Assembly (NCBI RefSeq): GCF_000482365.1
Contig: NZ_KI535308.1
Span: 183,823 to 247,822 of the forward strand
Length of the DNA stretch: 64,000 nucleotides
Source of the DNA: Porphyromonas uenonis DSM 23387 = JCM 13868
GTDB lineage: Bacteria; Bacteroidota; Bacteroidia; Bacteroidales; Porphyromonadaceae
Reading direction: 5' to 3'
Shown here: in pieces, positions 9,093-17,840 of the stretch
Layout: every line of letters begins with the position of its first letter
How positions within the stretch are numbered: the first letter of the stretch is position 1
Notes under the pieces: generated by a model
The model's input: only the letters and a program-made list of their open reading frames with translations
What the model was told of the DNA's origin: nothing
Databases searched by the model: none
Made by a program: the position numbers and the translations under genes

Positions 9093-10646
9093 ATGCCCTC
9101 TCGCCACAGTCATCCCTCGCCACAGATCGTCGAGCTACTAGGCTCAGGTACCAGCACAGGCGTACCTGAGGTGGGTTGCTACTGTCGTACCTGTCTAAGC
9201 CTAGACCCACGCGACCAGCGCACCCGCACATCGGCTCTAGTGGTCTCACCTTCGGGGCGACGAATCTTGATAGACTGTAGCGCAGACTTCAGACAGCAAG
9301 CGCTCCTAGCAGGCATTGATCATCTAGATGCGATCATCCTAACGCACCAGCACTACGACCATATCGGAGGGCTAGACGATCTGCGTACTATCTCGTGGCG
9401 TACGGAGCTACCCATCTACGCAGAGCCTAACGTGCTGGAGGCGATCAAGGCTCGACTACACTACTACTTCGGACCGCATCGCTATCCCGGCACGCCACAC
9501 TTGACGCTGCACCCCATCTCGTCGCTAGAGCCGTTTACACTGTACGACCTAACGATAGAGCCGATACGGGTGATGCACGGCAAGCAGCCGATACTAGGCT
9601 ATCGCATAGGGAGCTTTGGCTTCCTAACCGACCTCAAGAGCATCGCCCCAGAGGAGCTAGAGAAGCTCCGAGGCGTGGAGCTACTCTTTGTCAATGGACT
9701 GCGCTACACCAAGCCTCACCCGACACATCAAACGATCGAGGAGGCTATTGAGCTGACCGCCCAGGTTCAGCCACAGCGCAGCTACATCATTCACCTTTCG
9801 CACCATGCGCCACCTACTGCGGAGCTACAAGAGCGACTGCCCGGGGGAGTGTACGTGGGCTACGACGGATTGACCCTACGCTACACGGAGGAGTCTGGTT
9901 ATATCCCGCAGCCCACGCCAGACAAGCTAGTGAAGAGTGGTGCCGAGCCTTTTACCTATCGGGATTGTGGTAGGATTGATTACCAAGAGGCTTTGGAGAT
10001 GCAACAGAAGCTTTGGCACGAGCGTATCGATGCCAAGGTAGCACATCAGACGGTGCCTGAGGACGTGCTACTCTTTTGCGAGCATGAGCCTGTGCTGACC
10101 ATTGGCAAGCATGGGCAGCAGACAAATCTGCTCGTCTCGGAGGCTTTGCTCAACTCTAAAGGCATTCAGCTTGTCCAGATAGAGCGTGGTGGCGACATTA
10201 CTTACCATGGTCCTGGGCAGATCACGGGATACCCAATCTTTGACCTAGAGCATTACGGCGTAGGGATCAAGGAGTACATCCACACGATGGAGCAGTGCAT
10301 CATCGATCTTCTCTACCTCTACGGCATTCGTGCGGAGCGTCTCGAGGGCGCTACGGGCGTCTGGATCGATGCGCACACACCGCAAGCTCGTAAGATCTGC
10401 GCTATCGGCGTGCATACCTCTCGCTATGTAACGATGCACGGCTTCGCACTCAATGTCAATACCGACCTAAGCTACTTCCAGCTCATCAATCCGTGTGGCT
10501 TTACCGACAAGGGGGTCACCTCGATGGAGCAAGAGATAGGACGAGGGGAGGTCTACTTTCCACTAGTCAAGCATCAGCTGGAGGGGCTCTTTCGCAAGCA
10601 CTTCACGCACCTTATGTACCACCTACCTAACGACAACATACTATGA
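9093..10646 (+). CDS. lipB: Fusion of an MBL-fold hydrolase and octanoyltransferase LipB
   Basis: Two proteins in one continuous frame of 517 residues. Residues 1-265 are a metallo-beta-lactamase fold of the PhnP-like type, with metal motif THQHYDHIGG (H85, H87, D89, H90) and later histidines in MHG (161-163) and HLSHHAP (234-240). Residues 285-517 are a complete LipB: RGGDITYHGPGQ at 365-376, catalytic lysine K434 in RKICAIGVH, MHGFALNVN, and active-site cysteine C468 in NPCGF. LipB moves octanoyl from acyl carrier protein to lipoyl domains. The hydrolase substrate is unknown; the link to lipoate metabolism is inference. The stop overlaps the next gene by ATGA. Confidence 0.93.
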   Translation: MPSRHSHPSPQIVELLGSGTSTGVPEVGCYCRTCLSLDPRDQRTRTSALVVSPSGRRILIDCSADFRQQALLAGIDHLDAIILTHQHYDHIGGLDDLRTISWRTELPIYAEPNVLEAIKARLHYYFGPHRYPGTPHLTLHPISSLEPFTLYDLTIEPIRVMHGKQPILGYRIGSFGFLTDLKSIAPEELEKLRGVELLFVNGLRYTKPHPTHQTIEEAIELTAQVQPQRSYIIHLSHHAPPTAELQERLPGGVYVGYDGLTLRYTEESGYIPQPTPDKLVKSGAEPFTYRDCGRIDYQEALEMQQKLWHERIDAKVAHQTVPEDVLLFCEHEPVLTIGKHGQQTNLLVSEALLNSKGIQLVQIERGGDITYHGPGQITGYPIFDLEHYGVGIKEYIHTMEQCIIDLLYLYGIRAERLEGATGVWIDAHTPQARKICAIGVHTSRYVTMHGFALNVNTDLSYFQLINPCGFTDKGVTSMEQEIGRGEVYFPLVKHQLEGLFRKHFTHLMYHLPNDNIL

Positions 10647-11503
10647 AATGGCTTAGACCCAACGACAGTTCGGCAAACTACCAAGACAGACGCGGACGCA
10701 TCTCAGGCAAAGGGCTAGCCCTCGGAGGTGGCATCGGTGGTATCGTCATCGTCCTCGCCAGCCTCTTCTTTGGTGTAGACCTCTCGGGACTGATGCAGGT
10801 GGCAAACAATGTCTTGCCCAGCTCACAGAAGGAGCAGGTAGACCCCTCACGTGTCAACGAAAACGAAGAGTTCAAGGTCTTCACGCTGCGCGTCTTCAAC
10901 AGTTGCAACGACGTGTGGACAGACCTCTTCAATTCCGAATTACAACGCTCCTATGCGGCACCGACACTGGTGACCTTCACCGATCAGGTGCAGAGCCGTT
11001 GCGGAGGAGCCACCAGCGAGGTAGGGCCCTTCTACTGTCCGGCCGACCAGACAGTCTACATTGACTTAGACTTCTTCAATCTACTCGCCTCTCGCTTCAA
11101 AGCGCCAGGAGACTTAGCTATGGCTTACGTCACCGCTCACGAGGTAGGGCATCACGTGCAGAACCTCCTCGGTATCTCTGACAAGCTACACCAGCAGCAA
11201 GGGCGTGTCTCGCAGGAAGCGTACAACCGCGCTAGTGTACAGCTAGAACTGCAAGCCGACTACCTTGCTGGCGTATGGGCATACCACGCACAGCGACTCG
11301 GTATCATACTCATTGAGTCCGGAGACCTCGAGGATGCGCTCACAGCCGCCAACGCTATCGGTGATGATACTTTGCAAAAAGAGGCGCAGGGCTACGCCGT
11401 CCCAGACTCATTCACACACGGTACCTCAGCACAGCGCATGCAAGCCTTTCGCTCTGGCTTTGAGACAGGCAGCTTGGATGGCGCGAGCCGTTACCGCTTG
11501 TAA
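10643..11503 (+). CDS. Neutral zinc metallopeptidase (YpfJ/KPN_02809 type)
   Basis: A 286-residue protein with a basic cytoplasmic N-terminus, one membrane span (about residues 27-46) and a periplasmic zinc-peptidase domain. The catalytic motif is HEVGHHVQ (H166, E167, H170), followed by LELQADYLAGVWA, which supplies the third zinc ligand region. Cysteines C88, C120 and C132 may form a disulfide. The family's substrate is unknown. It is translationally coupled to the MBL-LipB fusion by a four-base overlap. Confidence 0.92.
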   Translation: MKWLRPNDSSANYQDRRGRISGKGLALGGGIGGIVIVLASLFFGVDLSGLMQVANNVLPSSQKEQVDPSRVNENEEFKVFTLRVFNSCNDVWTDLFNSELQRSYAAPTLVTFTDQVQSRCGGATSEVGPFYCPADQTVYIDLDFFNLLASRFKAPGDLAMAYVTAHEVGHHVQNLLGISDKLHQQQGRVSQEAYNRASVQLELQADYLAGVWAYHAQRLGIILIESGDLEDALTAANAIGDDTLQKEAQGYAVPDSFTHGTSAQRMQAFRSGFETGSLDGASRYRL

Positions 11504-11532
11504 GCAACAACCAATTCTATAGCAGATTTCAG

Positions 11533-12441
11533 ATGAACCAAAAGATAAAAGTACTCGTCGTAGGCTACGGACACGTAGGCAAGCAGGTCGTAACCACCGT
11601 ACGCACCGCTCCCGACATGGAGCTGGTCGGTGTAGTCCGTCGCTCCAAGAATGATCCTCAAAGCCAAGTATTGACCGCTCATGGCATTGCCGTTTACGGA
11701 GAGGATGAAGCCCTCCCCAAGGCAGATGTCGCCATCCTGGCCGTGCCGACACGCTCCGTGCCCGACTACGCCAAGCGTTACCTCGCTCAGGGTCTTTGCA
11801 CCGTAGACAGCTTTGACATCCATACCCAGATAGCTACGCTACGCCACGACTTGATGGCGGTAGCTCAGGAGCACCAAGCAGTCTCCATCATCAGCGCTGG
11901 CTGGGATCCCGGAAGCGACTCGATCGTTCGTACCTTGATGCAGGCGATGGCTCCCGAGGGAATCACCTACACAGACTTTGGGCCAGGCATGAGCATGGGA
12001 CACTCCGTAGCGGCACGTGCCATAGCTGGTGTCCGAGATGCGCTCTCTATGACCCTGCCCATAGGTTATGGACAGCACCGCAGACAGGTCTATGTAGAGC
12101 TAGAGTCAGGAGCCAACGAAGAGCAGGTACGCCAAGCCATCCTCGCTGATGATTACTTCGCTCATGACGAAACGATCGTCACTTTCGTCCCTTCTGTCGC
12201 AGCTCTAGAGGACGTAGGCCATGGCGTGCATATGATGCGCAAAGGGGTCTCGGGTGTAACGCACAACCAGCGTATCACCTTCGAGATGCAGATCAACAAC
12301 CCCGCCCTGACCGCCCAGATGATGGTCGCCTCGGCTCGTGCTACGCAGCGCCTCACCCCAGGAGCCTACACACTCCCCGAGGTGCCAGTTATAGACCTAC
12401 TCGCTGGCGACCGCTCCGACTGGATCGCCCAACTAGTCTAA
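11533..12441 (+). CDS. ddh: meso-Diaminopimelate D-dehydrogenase
   Basis: NADPH-dependent enzyme that converts tetrahydrodipicolinate directly to meso-diaminopimelate, the one-step branch of lysine and peptidoglycan precursor synthesis. The Rossmann motif is VVGYGHVGKQ (residues 9-18). Diagnostic segments are SAGWDPGSDS, GPGMSMGHSVAARAI and THNQRITFEMQINNPALTAQ. Length (302) is close to the characterised enzymes (about 320). The stop codon TAA is embedded in a TCTAACC-type repeat tract that leads into lgt. Confidence 0.94.
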   Translation: MNQKIKVLVVGYGHVGKQVVTTVRTAPDMELVGVVRRSKNDPQSQVLTAHGIAVYGEDEALPKADVAILAVPTRSVPDYAKRYLAQGLCTVDSFDIHTQIATLRHDLMAVAQEHQAVSIISAGWDPGSDSIVRTLMQAMAPEGITYTDFGPGMSMGHSVAARAIAGVRDALSMTLPIGYGQHRRQVYVELESGANEEQVRQAILADDYFAHDETIVTFVPSVAALEDVGHGVHMMRKGVSGVTHNQRITFEMQINNPALTAQMMVASARATQRLTPGAYTLPEVPVIDLLAGDRSDWIAQLV

Positions 12442-12491
12442 CTTCTAAGGTCTAACCTCTAACCTCTAAGGTCTAATCTCTAACCTCTAAT
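12437..12491 (+). repeat. TCTAACC-type degenerate tandem repeat between ddh and lgt
   Basis: About eight tandem units of TCTAA plus 1-3 bases (TCTAACC, TCTAAGG, TCTAATC) run from the ddh stop codon to just before the lgt start. A shorter relative occupies the junction of V-ATPase subunits A and B (about 2584-2610). The tract provides the stop codon and spacer of the operon. Confidence 0.75.
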
Positions 12492-12494
12492 GAC

Positions 12495-13409
12495 ATGTCC
12501 AGCACACTACCCCTACTAGCCATCACGTGGGACGTCAGCCCCGCCATCTTTACCATCGGCACCTTTGAGTTGCGCTGGTACGCCATACTCTTTGCCGTAG
12601 GGCTCTTCGTCTTCGGTCCGTGGATCGTGCATCGCATCTGGCGGAAAGAAGGCTTGCCCGAGCCATGGTTTGACAAGCTCTTTTGGTACGTAGCCATCGG
12701 TACGATCGTAGGCGCTCGACTAGGGCACTGCCTCTTTTACGATCCCCTATACTACCTCGCCAATCCCGTTGAAATCCTGAAAACGTGGGAGGGCGGACTA
12801 GCGAGCCACGGCGGTGTGATCGGTCTCATCATCGTCATGTGGATCTACGCACGCAAGGTGTCGCACAAACCAATCCTCTGGGGCATGGATCGCCTCTGCG
12901 TACCCGTAGGACTCGTGGCAGCCATGATACGTCTCGGCAACCTGATGAACAGCGAGATCTTCGGCTACCCTACCGATGTCGCCTGGGGCTTTCGCTTCGT
13001 ACGCTCTGCCGAGTGGCAGACCTTGGCTGGTGGTATGCCTTGCCACCCGACAGCCATCTACGAGGCGCTCGCCTACTTGCTCGTCTTCGCCATCTGCATG
13101 TGGCTCTACTGGCGTCGCAATGCGGGCTACAAGTATCATGGGCTCATCGTCGGGACGCTCCTCACGCTCACCTTCATAGCACGTCTCCTCATCGAGACCG
13201 TCAAATTCGTCCAGGAGCCGTGGGAGCACAAGTTGGTCGAGGCCATCGGGCTCAACCAGGGGCAGCTACTCAGCATCCCCTTCATCATCATCGGAGTCGG
13301 CATGATCATCTACGCCCTGCGCCACCCAGTGCCTCAGGCAGAGGTGGAGCGTCTACTCGCAGAGGAAACAAAGCGCAAGGAGCAAGCCGCTCATCCCAAC
13401 AAGCACTAA
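12495..13409 (+). CDS. lgt: Prolipoprotein diacylglyceryl transferase Lgt
   Basis: Inner-membrane enzyme that transfers diacylglycerol from phosphatidylglycerol to the lipobox cysteine of prelipoproteins. It has seven predicted spans and the conserved motifs [21 protein letters not shown] (H105, G106, G107) and [12 protein letters not shown] with R146, N149 and E154. Length is 304 residues. An ATG five bases upstream (12490) gives a frame that stops after nine codons, so 12495 is the right start. Many lipoproteins in this window would be its substrates. Confidence 0.95.
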   Translation: MSSTLPLLAITWDVSPAIFTIGTFELRWYAILFAVGLFVFGPWIVHRIWRKEGLPEPWFDKLFWYVAIGTIVGARLGHCLFYDPLYYLANPVEILKTWEGGLASHGGVIGLIIVMWIYARKVSHKPILWGMDRLCVPVGLVAAMIRLGNLMNSEIFGYPTDVAWGFRFVRSAEWQTLAGGMPCHPTAIYEALAYLLVFAICMWLYWRRNAGYKYHGLIVGTLLTLTFIARLLIETVKFVQEPWEHKLVEAIGLNQGQLLSIPFIIIGVGMIIYALRHPVPQAEVERLLAEETKRKEQAAHPNKH

Positions 13410-13442
13410 ATCTATTCACTACTATAAAGCAACCATTCTATT

Positions 13443-14657
13443 ATGGAGTATCGTAATCAAATTACCGATTCAATATACTATATCGGAGTCAATGACCGCA
13501 CGAAGCCCCTCTTCGAGGGCTCCTGGTCACTACCCCATGGCGTCAGCTACAACTCTTATCTGCTCGTGGGTGAGCAGGTCGTCCTCATCGATGGTGTCGA
13601 GATAGGCACCGCTGAGAAGCATCTTGGCGAGATCAAAGCGATCATCGGCGATCGTCCCATCGACTACCTCATCGTAGACCATATGGAGCCTGACCACAGT
13701 GGCTCTATCGGTCTCCTACGCACCCTCTATCCTGAGATGAAGGTGGTGGGCAATGCCAAAACCTTCGGCATGCTCGACTCTTACTTTGCGCCAATCCCTC
13801 AGGAGCAGCGCGTAGTCGTTTCGGAGAAAGAGCCTCTAGAGGTGGGCGACTTCTCCTTCCAGTTCGTCATGGCACCGATGGTACACTGGCCCGAGGTCAT
13901 GTTTACCTACGAGAGCTCAAACAACGTCCTCTTCACGGCCGACGCCTTCGGCACCTTTGGCACGCTCAATGGAGCTATAATAGACCGAGATATGAATCTC
14001 GACCTTTACTACGAGGAGATGTACCGCTACTACGCCTGCATCGTGGGTAAGTTCGGTATGTTTGTCCAGAAAGCTCTGGAGAAGTACAGCTCACTAGGTC
14101 TGTCGCCACAGTACATCTGTCCGACCCATGGTCCCGTATGGACGGAGCACGGCTTCCCCCAGGCACTCGCCATCTACGATCAGCTCAGCAAGTACGACAC
14201 AAGCTGCGGTGCGGTCATCCTCTACGGCAGTATGTATGGCCACACCGAGCAGATGGCCGAGGCGGTCGCTCAGGGACTAGCGCAGAGCGGCATCAAGGAG
14301 ATCGTCGTCCACAACGTTAGCACGGCCGATCCCTCCCATATGCTCCGTGACATCTTCAAGTATCGCGCCCTTATCGTCGGCGCTCCGACCTATAGCAACG
14401 ACCTCTTTCCCCCGATGCGTGAGATCCTCAACAAGGTAGCCCTCCGCGAGGTCAAGCATCATCTCATCGGCTACTTCGGCGGATGCACTTGGGCAGGCAA
14501 AGCTGTCAAGATCATGCCTGAGATCCTAGAGAAGCTAGCCTTCGAGCAGGTGACCGACCCCGTAGAGATCAAGGGAGCCGCCACCGACGAGCAGCTCGCT
14601 CAGGGACGTGACCTAGGAGCTGCTATTGCCAAGAGACTATTAGAACTTTACCGTTAA
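13443..14657 (+). CDS. Flavodiiron protein (A-type flavoprotein, FprA family)
   Basis: Cytoplasmic oxygen or NO reductase that protects anaerobes. The N-terminal beta-lactamase-like domain carries the diiron ligand motif H80-x-E82-x-D84-H85 in DHMEPDHSGS, plus HWPE and the C-terminal histidine in CPTHGPVW. From about residue 258 a flavodoxin domain binds FMN (LYGSMYGHTEQMAEAV). At 404 residues it has the minimal two-domain architecture, so electrons must come from a separate reductase or rubredoxin. It lies 33 bases after lgt. Confidence 0.95.
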   Translation: MEYRNQITDSIYYIGVNDRTKPLFEGSWSLPHGVSYNSYLLVGEQVVLIDGVEIGTAEKHLGEIKAIIGDRPIDYLIVDHMEPDHSGSIGLLRTLYPEMKVVGNAKTFGMLDSYFAPIPQEQRVVVSEKEPLEVGDFSFQFVMAPMVHWPEVMFTYESSNNVLFTADAFGTFGTLNGAIIDRDMNLDLYYEEMYRYYACIVGKFGMFVQKALEKYSSLGLSPQYICPTHGPVWTEHGFPQALAIYDQLSKYDTSCGAVILYGSMYGHTEQMAEAVAQGLAQSGIKEIVVHNVSTADPSHMLRDIFKYRALIVGAPTYSNDLFPPMREILNKVALREVKHHLIGYFGGCTWAGKAVKIMPEILEKLAFEQVTDPVEIKGAATDEQLAQGRDLGAAIAKRLLELYR

Positions 14658-14688
14658 TACCTAAATACCAACAACCAACAAATAATCT

Positions 14689-15495
14689 ATGAGACTTGTT
14701 ATCGAGCAAGATTATGCTGCCATGTCTACATGGGCAGCAGAGCATGTGATCAAACGCATCAATGAGTTTGCACCCACAGCTGACCGCCCCTTTGTGATCG
14801 GTCTGCCCACAGGCTCTACCCCTATTGGTATGTATCAAGAGCTGGCCAAAGCCTGTCAGGCTGGTCGTGTCAGCTTCAAGAACGTAATTACAGTCAATAT
14901 GGACGAGTATGTCGGTCTAGAGCCCTCACATCCCGAGAGCTATCACTACTTTATGAAGAGCAACTTCTTCGACCACATCGACATCGACCCTAAGAATACC
15001 CACCTCCTCAATGGTTTGGCTGAGGACACCGCTGCCGAGTGCCAAGCTTACGAAGAGATGATTCAGTCACTCGGAGGTATCGACCTCTTCATCGGAGGTA
15101 TCGGCTCTGACGGACATATCGCCTTCAACGAGCCAGGCTCCTCGCTAGCCTCTCGCACTCGTGAGGTGCGTCTGATGCCCGAGACCATCCGTGACAACAG
15201 CCGTTTCTTTGACAACGACCTCTCGAAGGTTCCCACACGCGCCCTCACTGTAGGTGTCGGTACCGTGACAGACGCTCGTGAGGTGATGATTCTTATCAAC
15301 GGTTCGAACAAGGCACGCGCTCTCTGCAAGGCAGTCGAGGGGCATATCACCCAGATGTGTCCTATCTCTGCGCTGCAGCTCCACTCCGACAGCATCATCG
15401 TCTGCGATGACGATGCTGCCGTAGAGCTACAGGTGAAGACCTTCCGCTTTTACAAGCAGGAGGAGCAGCTAGCCCGTGAGGGTCTAGCCTACTAA
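14689..15495 (+). CDS. nagB: Glucosamine-6-phosphate deaminase NagB
   Basis: Converts glucosamine 6-phosphate to fructose 6-phosphate and ammonia in amino-sugar catabolism. The phosphate-binding LPTGSTP (39-45), NMDEYVGL with D72, and catalytic GIGSDGHIAFNEPGS with D141, H143 and E148 are all present. The 268-residue length is normal. A mobile element copy is inserted 20 bases after the stop codon, between the gene and its likely terminator. Confidence 0.96.
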   Translation: MRLVIEQDYAAMSTWAAEHVIKRINEFAPTADRPFVIGLPTGSTPIGMYQELAKACQAGRVSFKNVITVNMDEYVGLEPSHPESYHYFMKSNFFDHIDIDPKNTHLLNGLAEDTAAECQAYEEMIQSLGGIDLFIGGIGSDGHIAFNEPGSSLASRTREVRLMPETIRDNSRFFDNDLSKVPTRALTVGVGTVTDAREVMILINGSNKARALCKAVEGHITQMCPISALQLHSDSIIVCDDDAAVELQVKTFRFYKQEEQLAREGLAY

Positions 15496-15515
15496 GAGGT
15501 GGCAGCTCACAAATA

Positions 15516-15690
15516 GAGACTGTTGCAAAAGTCAACAGTCTCACAATCTTGCTTGCAAGATTGTCTAGACTTTGCAGAAAGGATGAAGCGCAAGGCGCTG
15601 AGGGTGAGGTCTGAAGGGAGCATACCTCCGTATGTGACCGAAGCCGAATCCCGAAAGCAACACAGCGGTTCGCCTTTATGCAACAGTCTC
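15516..15690 (+). mobile_element. MITE-like element family 1, copy 2 (175 bp)
   Basis: Full-length copy with intact 12-bp terminal repeats and a perfect 5-bp target duplication AAATA (15511-15515 and 15691-15695). It sits in the 3' untranslated region of nagB, upstream of the native terminator. Confidence 0.92.
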
Positions 15691-15732
15691 AAATAGATCG
15701 GCGGATGCTCCCGTAGCATACGCCACGACCAG

Positions 15733-15776
15733 AGAAGGTCGAGAAGCATCCGTCGCTCCTCGACCTTCTTTCTTTA
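15733..15776 (+). terminator. Probable nagB terminator with a competing hairpin
   Basis: Stem AGAAGGTCGAG (15733-15743) pairs with CTCGACCTTCT (15759-15769), followed by TTCTTTATC. An overlapping pairing, GGATGCT just upstream with AGCATCC in the loop, cannot form in the same simple fold. Confidence 0.75.
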
Positions 15777-15796
15777 TCTCCTCTACCCGGTCAAAC

Positions 15797-15966
15797 TTTC
15801 CACCGTTGGAAAACTAACTTTCCACCGTTGGAAAACTCAAATCCCTCCCTAGGGATTTCTTCGTCCCTCCCTAGGGATCGAACAGTTCCTCCCTTGGAAC
15901 TAAAAAGTTCCTCCCTTGGAACTGAAAAGTTCCACCGCTGGAACTAAAAAGTTCCAAGGCTGGAAC
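15797..15966. repeat. Array of eight 16-bp palindromes with an exact 22-bp period
   Basis: Units start at 15797, 15819, 15841, 15863, 15885, 15907, 15929 and 15951, each a 16-bp imperfect palindrome separated by 6 bases. Arms change together: TTTCC/GGAAA, then ATCCC/GGGAT, then GTTCC/GGAAC. No gene lies in 15496-16136; besides this array the stretch holds the element copy, the nagB terminator and the terminator of the minus-strand gene. Confidence 0.9.
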
Positions 15967-16056
15967 CATTATGGAACTTTTACAAAAGCAGTTGCCGCCC
16001 CACAGAAGGTGGCCATGCGTTCGCACTAGCGGAGCTTTCTTCTAGAGGCACAAATG

Positions 16057-16092
16057 AAAAGCGCCACCCCTGAACGAACTCAAGAGTGGCGC
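16057..16092 (-). terminator. Terminator of the threonine-dehydrogenase-like gene
   Basis: On the minus strand, GCGCCACTC (16092-16084) pairs with GGGTGGCGC (16069-16061, one G-U pair), followed by TTTT. It lies about 45 bases after the stop of the minus-strand gene. Confidence 0.8.
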
Positions 16093-16136
16093 ATATGGAT
16101 GAGACGGTGTCAGTCTCTGGGGATCTGTGCGGATGC

Positions 16137-17093
16137 TTACTTGCCGTAGCGAGCGCGTAGCACCTGAATCATATCCTGACTCATGGTGTCGAGGTCGTAG
16201 TGTGGCTGCCAGTCCCACTCACGACGAGCACAGCTGTCGTCGAGCGAGTTAGGCCACGACTCAGCGATAGCTTGGCGCAGCGGATCGACGTCGTAGCTCA
16301 TCTCGAAGTCGGGGATGATACGCTTGACGGCGGCAGCGATCTGGCCTGGCTCGAAGCTCATCGAGGCAATGTTGAAGGAGTTGCGATGTACCAGTCTCGT
16401 AGGATCAGCCTCCATGAGCTGGACCATAGCGTGCAGTGCGTCTGGCATATACATCATATCCATGTAGGTACCCTCCTTGATGGGGCAGACGAACTTGCCC
16501 TCCTTGACGGCTGCGTAGTAGATCTCTACAGCATAGTCCGTGGTGCCACCGCCGGGTAGCGTCACATTGGAGATAAGCCCTGGGAAGCGCACCGAGCGGG
16601 TGTCTACGCCAAAGCGCTTGTGGTAGTAGTCGCTGAGGAGCTCACCAGCCACCTTGGTCACACCGTACATAGTCTTGGGGCGCTGGATCGTATCCTGAGG
16701 AGTTTTATCCTTGGGGGTCTCATCGCCAAAAGCTCCGATAGAGCTGGGGGTGAAGACGGCACAACCCTTCTCACGAGCTATCTCTAGGACGTTAAAGAGT
16801 CCACCCAGTCCGATATGCCACGCCAGCTGAGGCTTAGCCTCTGCGGTAGCGCTCAGGAGGGCTGCTAGGTTATAGATAGTATCGATCTTGTACTTGTCGA
16901 CGATAGCTGCTAGCTGAGCTGAGTCGGTAATGTCGGCAAGCTCTGCGGGACCACTCTCGAGGAGCTCGCCCTTAGGAGGCATTGCAGCGATGTAACCGGC
17001 TACGACTGAACCATTTTGGTACTCACGACGTAGTTTCATTGTCAGCTCGGAGCCTATCTGACCGGTCGAGCCAATGATCAATATATTCTTCAT
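16137..17093 (-). CDS. NAD-dependent epimerase/dehydratase, L-threonine 3-dehydrogenase type
   Basis: Short-chain Rossmann enzyme of the extended type, 318 residues. NAD-binding GSTGQIG is at 8-14, the active-site triad is S117/S118 with Y143 and K147 (YGVTK). Segments SVRFPGLIS, TDYAVEIYYAAV and FNIASMSFEPGQIA are typical of SDR-type L-threonine 3-dehydrogenases, which oxidise threonine to 2-amino-3-ketobutyrate. A nucleotide-sugar epimerase role is less likely. It has its own -7 box and terminator, so it is probably monocistronic. No partner glycine C-acetyltransferase gene is next to it. Confidence 0.85.
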   Translation of the reverse strand: MKNILIIGSTGQIGSELTMKLRREYQNGSVVAGYIAAMPPKGELLESGPAELADITDSAQLAAIVDKYKIDTIYNLAALLSATAEAKPQLAWHIGLGGLFNVLEIAREKGCAVFTPSSIGAFGDETPKDKTPQDTIQRPKTMYGVTKVAGELLSDYYHKRFGVDTRSVRFPGLISNVTLPGGGTTDYAVEIYYAAVKEGKFVCPIKEGTYMDMMYMPDALHAMVQLMEADPTRLVHRNSFNIASMSFEPGQIAAAVKRIIPDFEMSYDVDPLRQAIAESWPNSLDDSCARREWDWQPHYDLDTMSQDMIQVLRARYGK

Positions 17094-17124
17094 GTCTTTA
17101 TATAGTTGAGCTTATTTTGCTGTG

Positions 17125-17132
17125 CAAAGGTA
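17125..17132 (-). promoter_or_regulatory. Putative -7 box (minus strand) for the threonine-dehydrogenase-like gene
   Basis: TACCTTTG on the minus strand, 31 bases upstream of the start codon. The -33 box is not obvious. Confidence 0.55.
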
Positions 17133-17157
17133 CCTAAAAGGAGACGATTAAGAGCTT

Positions 17158-17817
17158 TTAGTCTGTGATCAGATTGCGGCGACGCTTACGCTGGACCTGC
17201 TTGACGATATAGATCGTCAGCAGCAATAGCACAATCGCCAATATGGAGTAACCGATGATGTGGCTGTATTCGCTCGCCTTAGCGACCACTTGCTCCTTCG
17301 TCTCGATGCCTGGGACACGCGAGAGGAGGACGCCAATGAGGGTGAGCACCGCATTCCAGACGCCAGCACCTAGAGCCGTGTAGCCCACAAAAACGCCTAG
17401 TGGCATGCGGGCTAAGCCTGCGGGAATGGAGATGAGCTGACGAATAGCAGGCACCAGACGACCTACGAAAGTGGAGACAGCCCCCTTGCGAACGAAGTAT
17501 TCGTTGGCACGGTCGAGCTTCTCGGGACTCAGCAGGAGCATACGCCCTACTCTACTGCCAGCAAAGCGGTAGACGATAGGACGCCCGAGCCACATGGCTA
17601 AGTAATAGTTGATGAGTGCCCCTACAATCGCTCCACAGGTGGCAAAGAAGAGTACGCCGACGACGCTCATCTGCCCATCCGTGGCGGCTAGAAAGGCTGC
17701 GGGTGGCACAACCACTTCACTAGGAAAGGGGATAAACGAACTCTCGATGGTCATCAAGAGGAAGACCGTCCAGTAGTTCAGATGCTCAAAGAACCAAAGC
17801 GTCAGTTGTTCCAGCAT
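17158..17817 (-). CDS. DedA/SNARE-associated (VTT) family membrane protein
   Basis: Integral membrane protein of 219 residues. It has the family features SFIPFPSEVVVPPAAFLA near the N-terminus, the conserved FVGRLVPAIRQLISIPAGLARM re-entrant region spanning two short motifs, and four to six hydrophobic spans with a basic C-terminus (KQVQRKRRRN). DedA proteins act in lipid-carrier or phospholipid flipping and envelope homeostasis. The start lies 24 bases after the glnS stop on the same strand, so it may be read through from glnS. Confidence 0.92.
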   Translation of the reverse strand: MLEQLTLWFFEHLNYWTVFLLMTIESSFIPFPSEVVVPPAAFLAATDGQMSVVGVLFFATCGAIVGALINYYLAMWLGRPIVYRFAGSRVGRMLLLSPEKLDRANEYFVRKGAVSTFVGRLVPAIRQLISIPAGLARMPLGVFVGYTALGAGVWNAVLTLIGVLLSRVPGIETKEQVVAKASEYSHIIGYSILAIVLLLLTIYIVKQVQRKRRRNLITD

Positions 17818-17840
17818 ACTTTTCTAAGGAGGTAGCTTCT

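Noticed and set aside
12785-13456. A 223-codon frame overlapping lgt on the same strand
   Set aside because: It lies in another frame of lgt, is rich in Arg, His and Ser as expected for a shadow frame, and has no start context.
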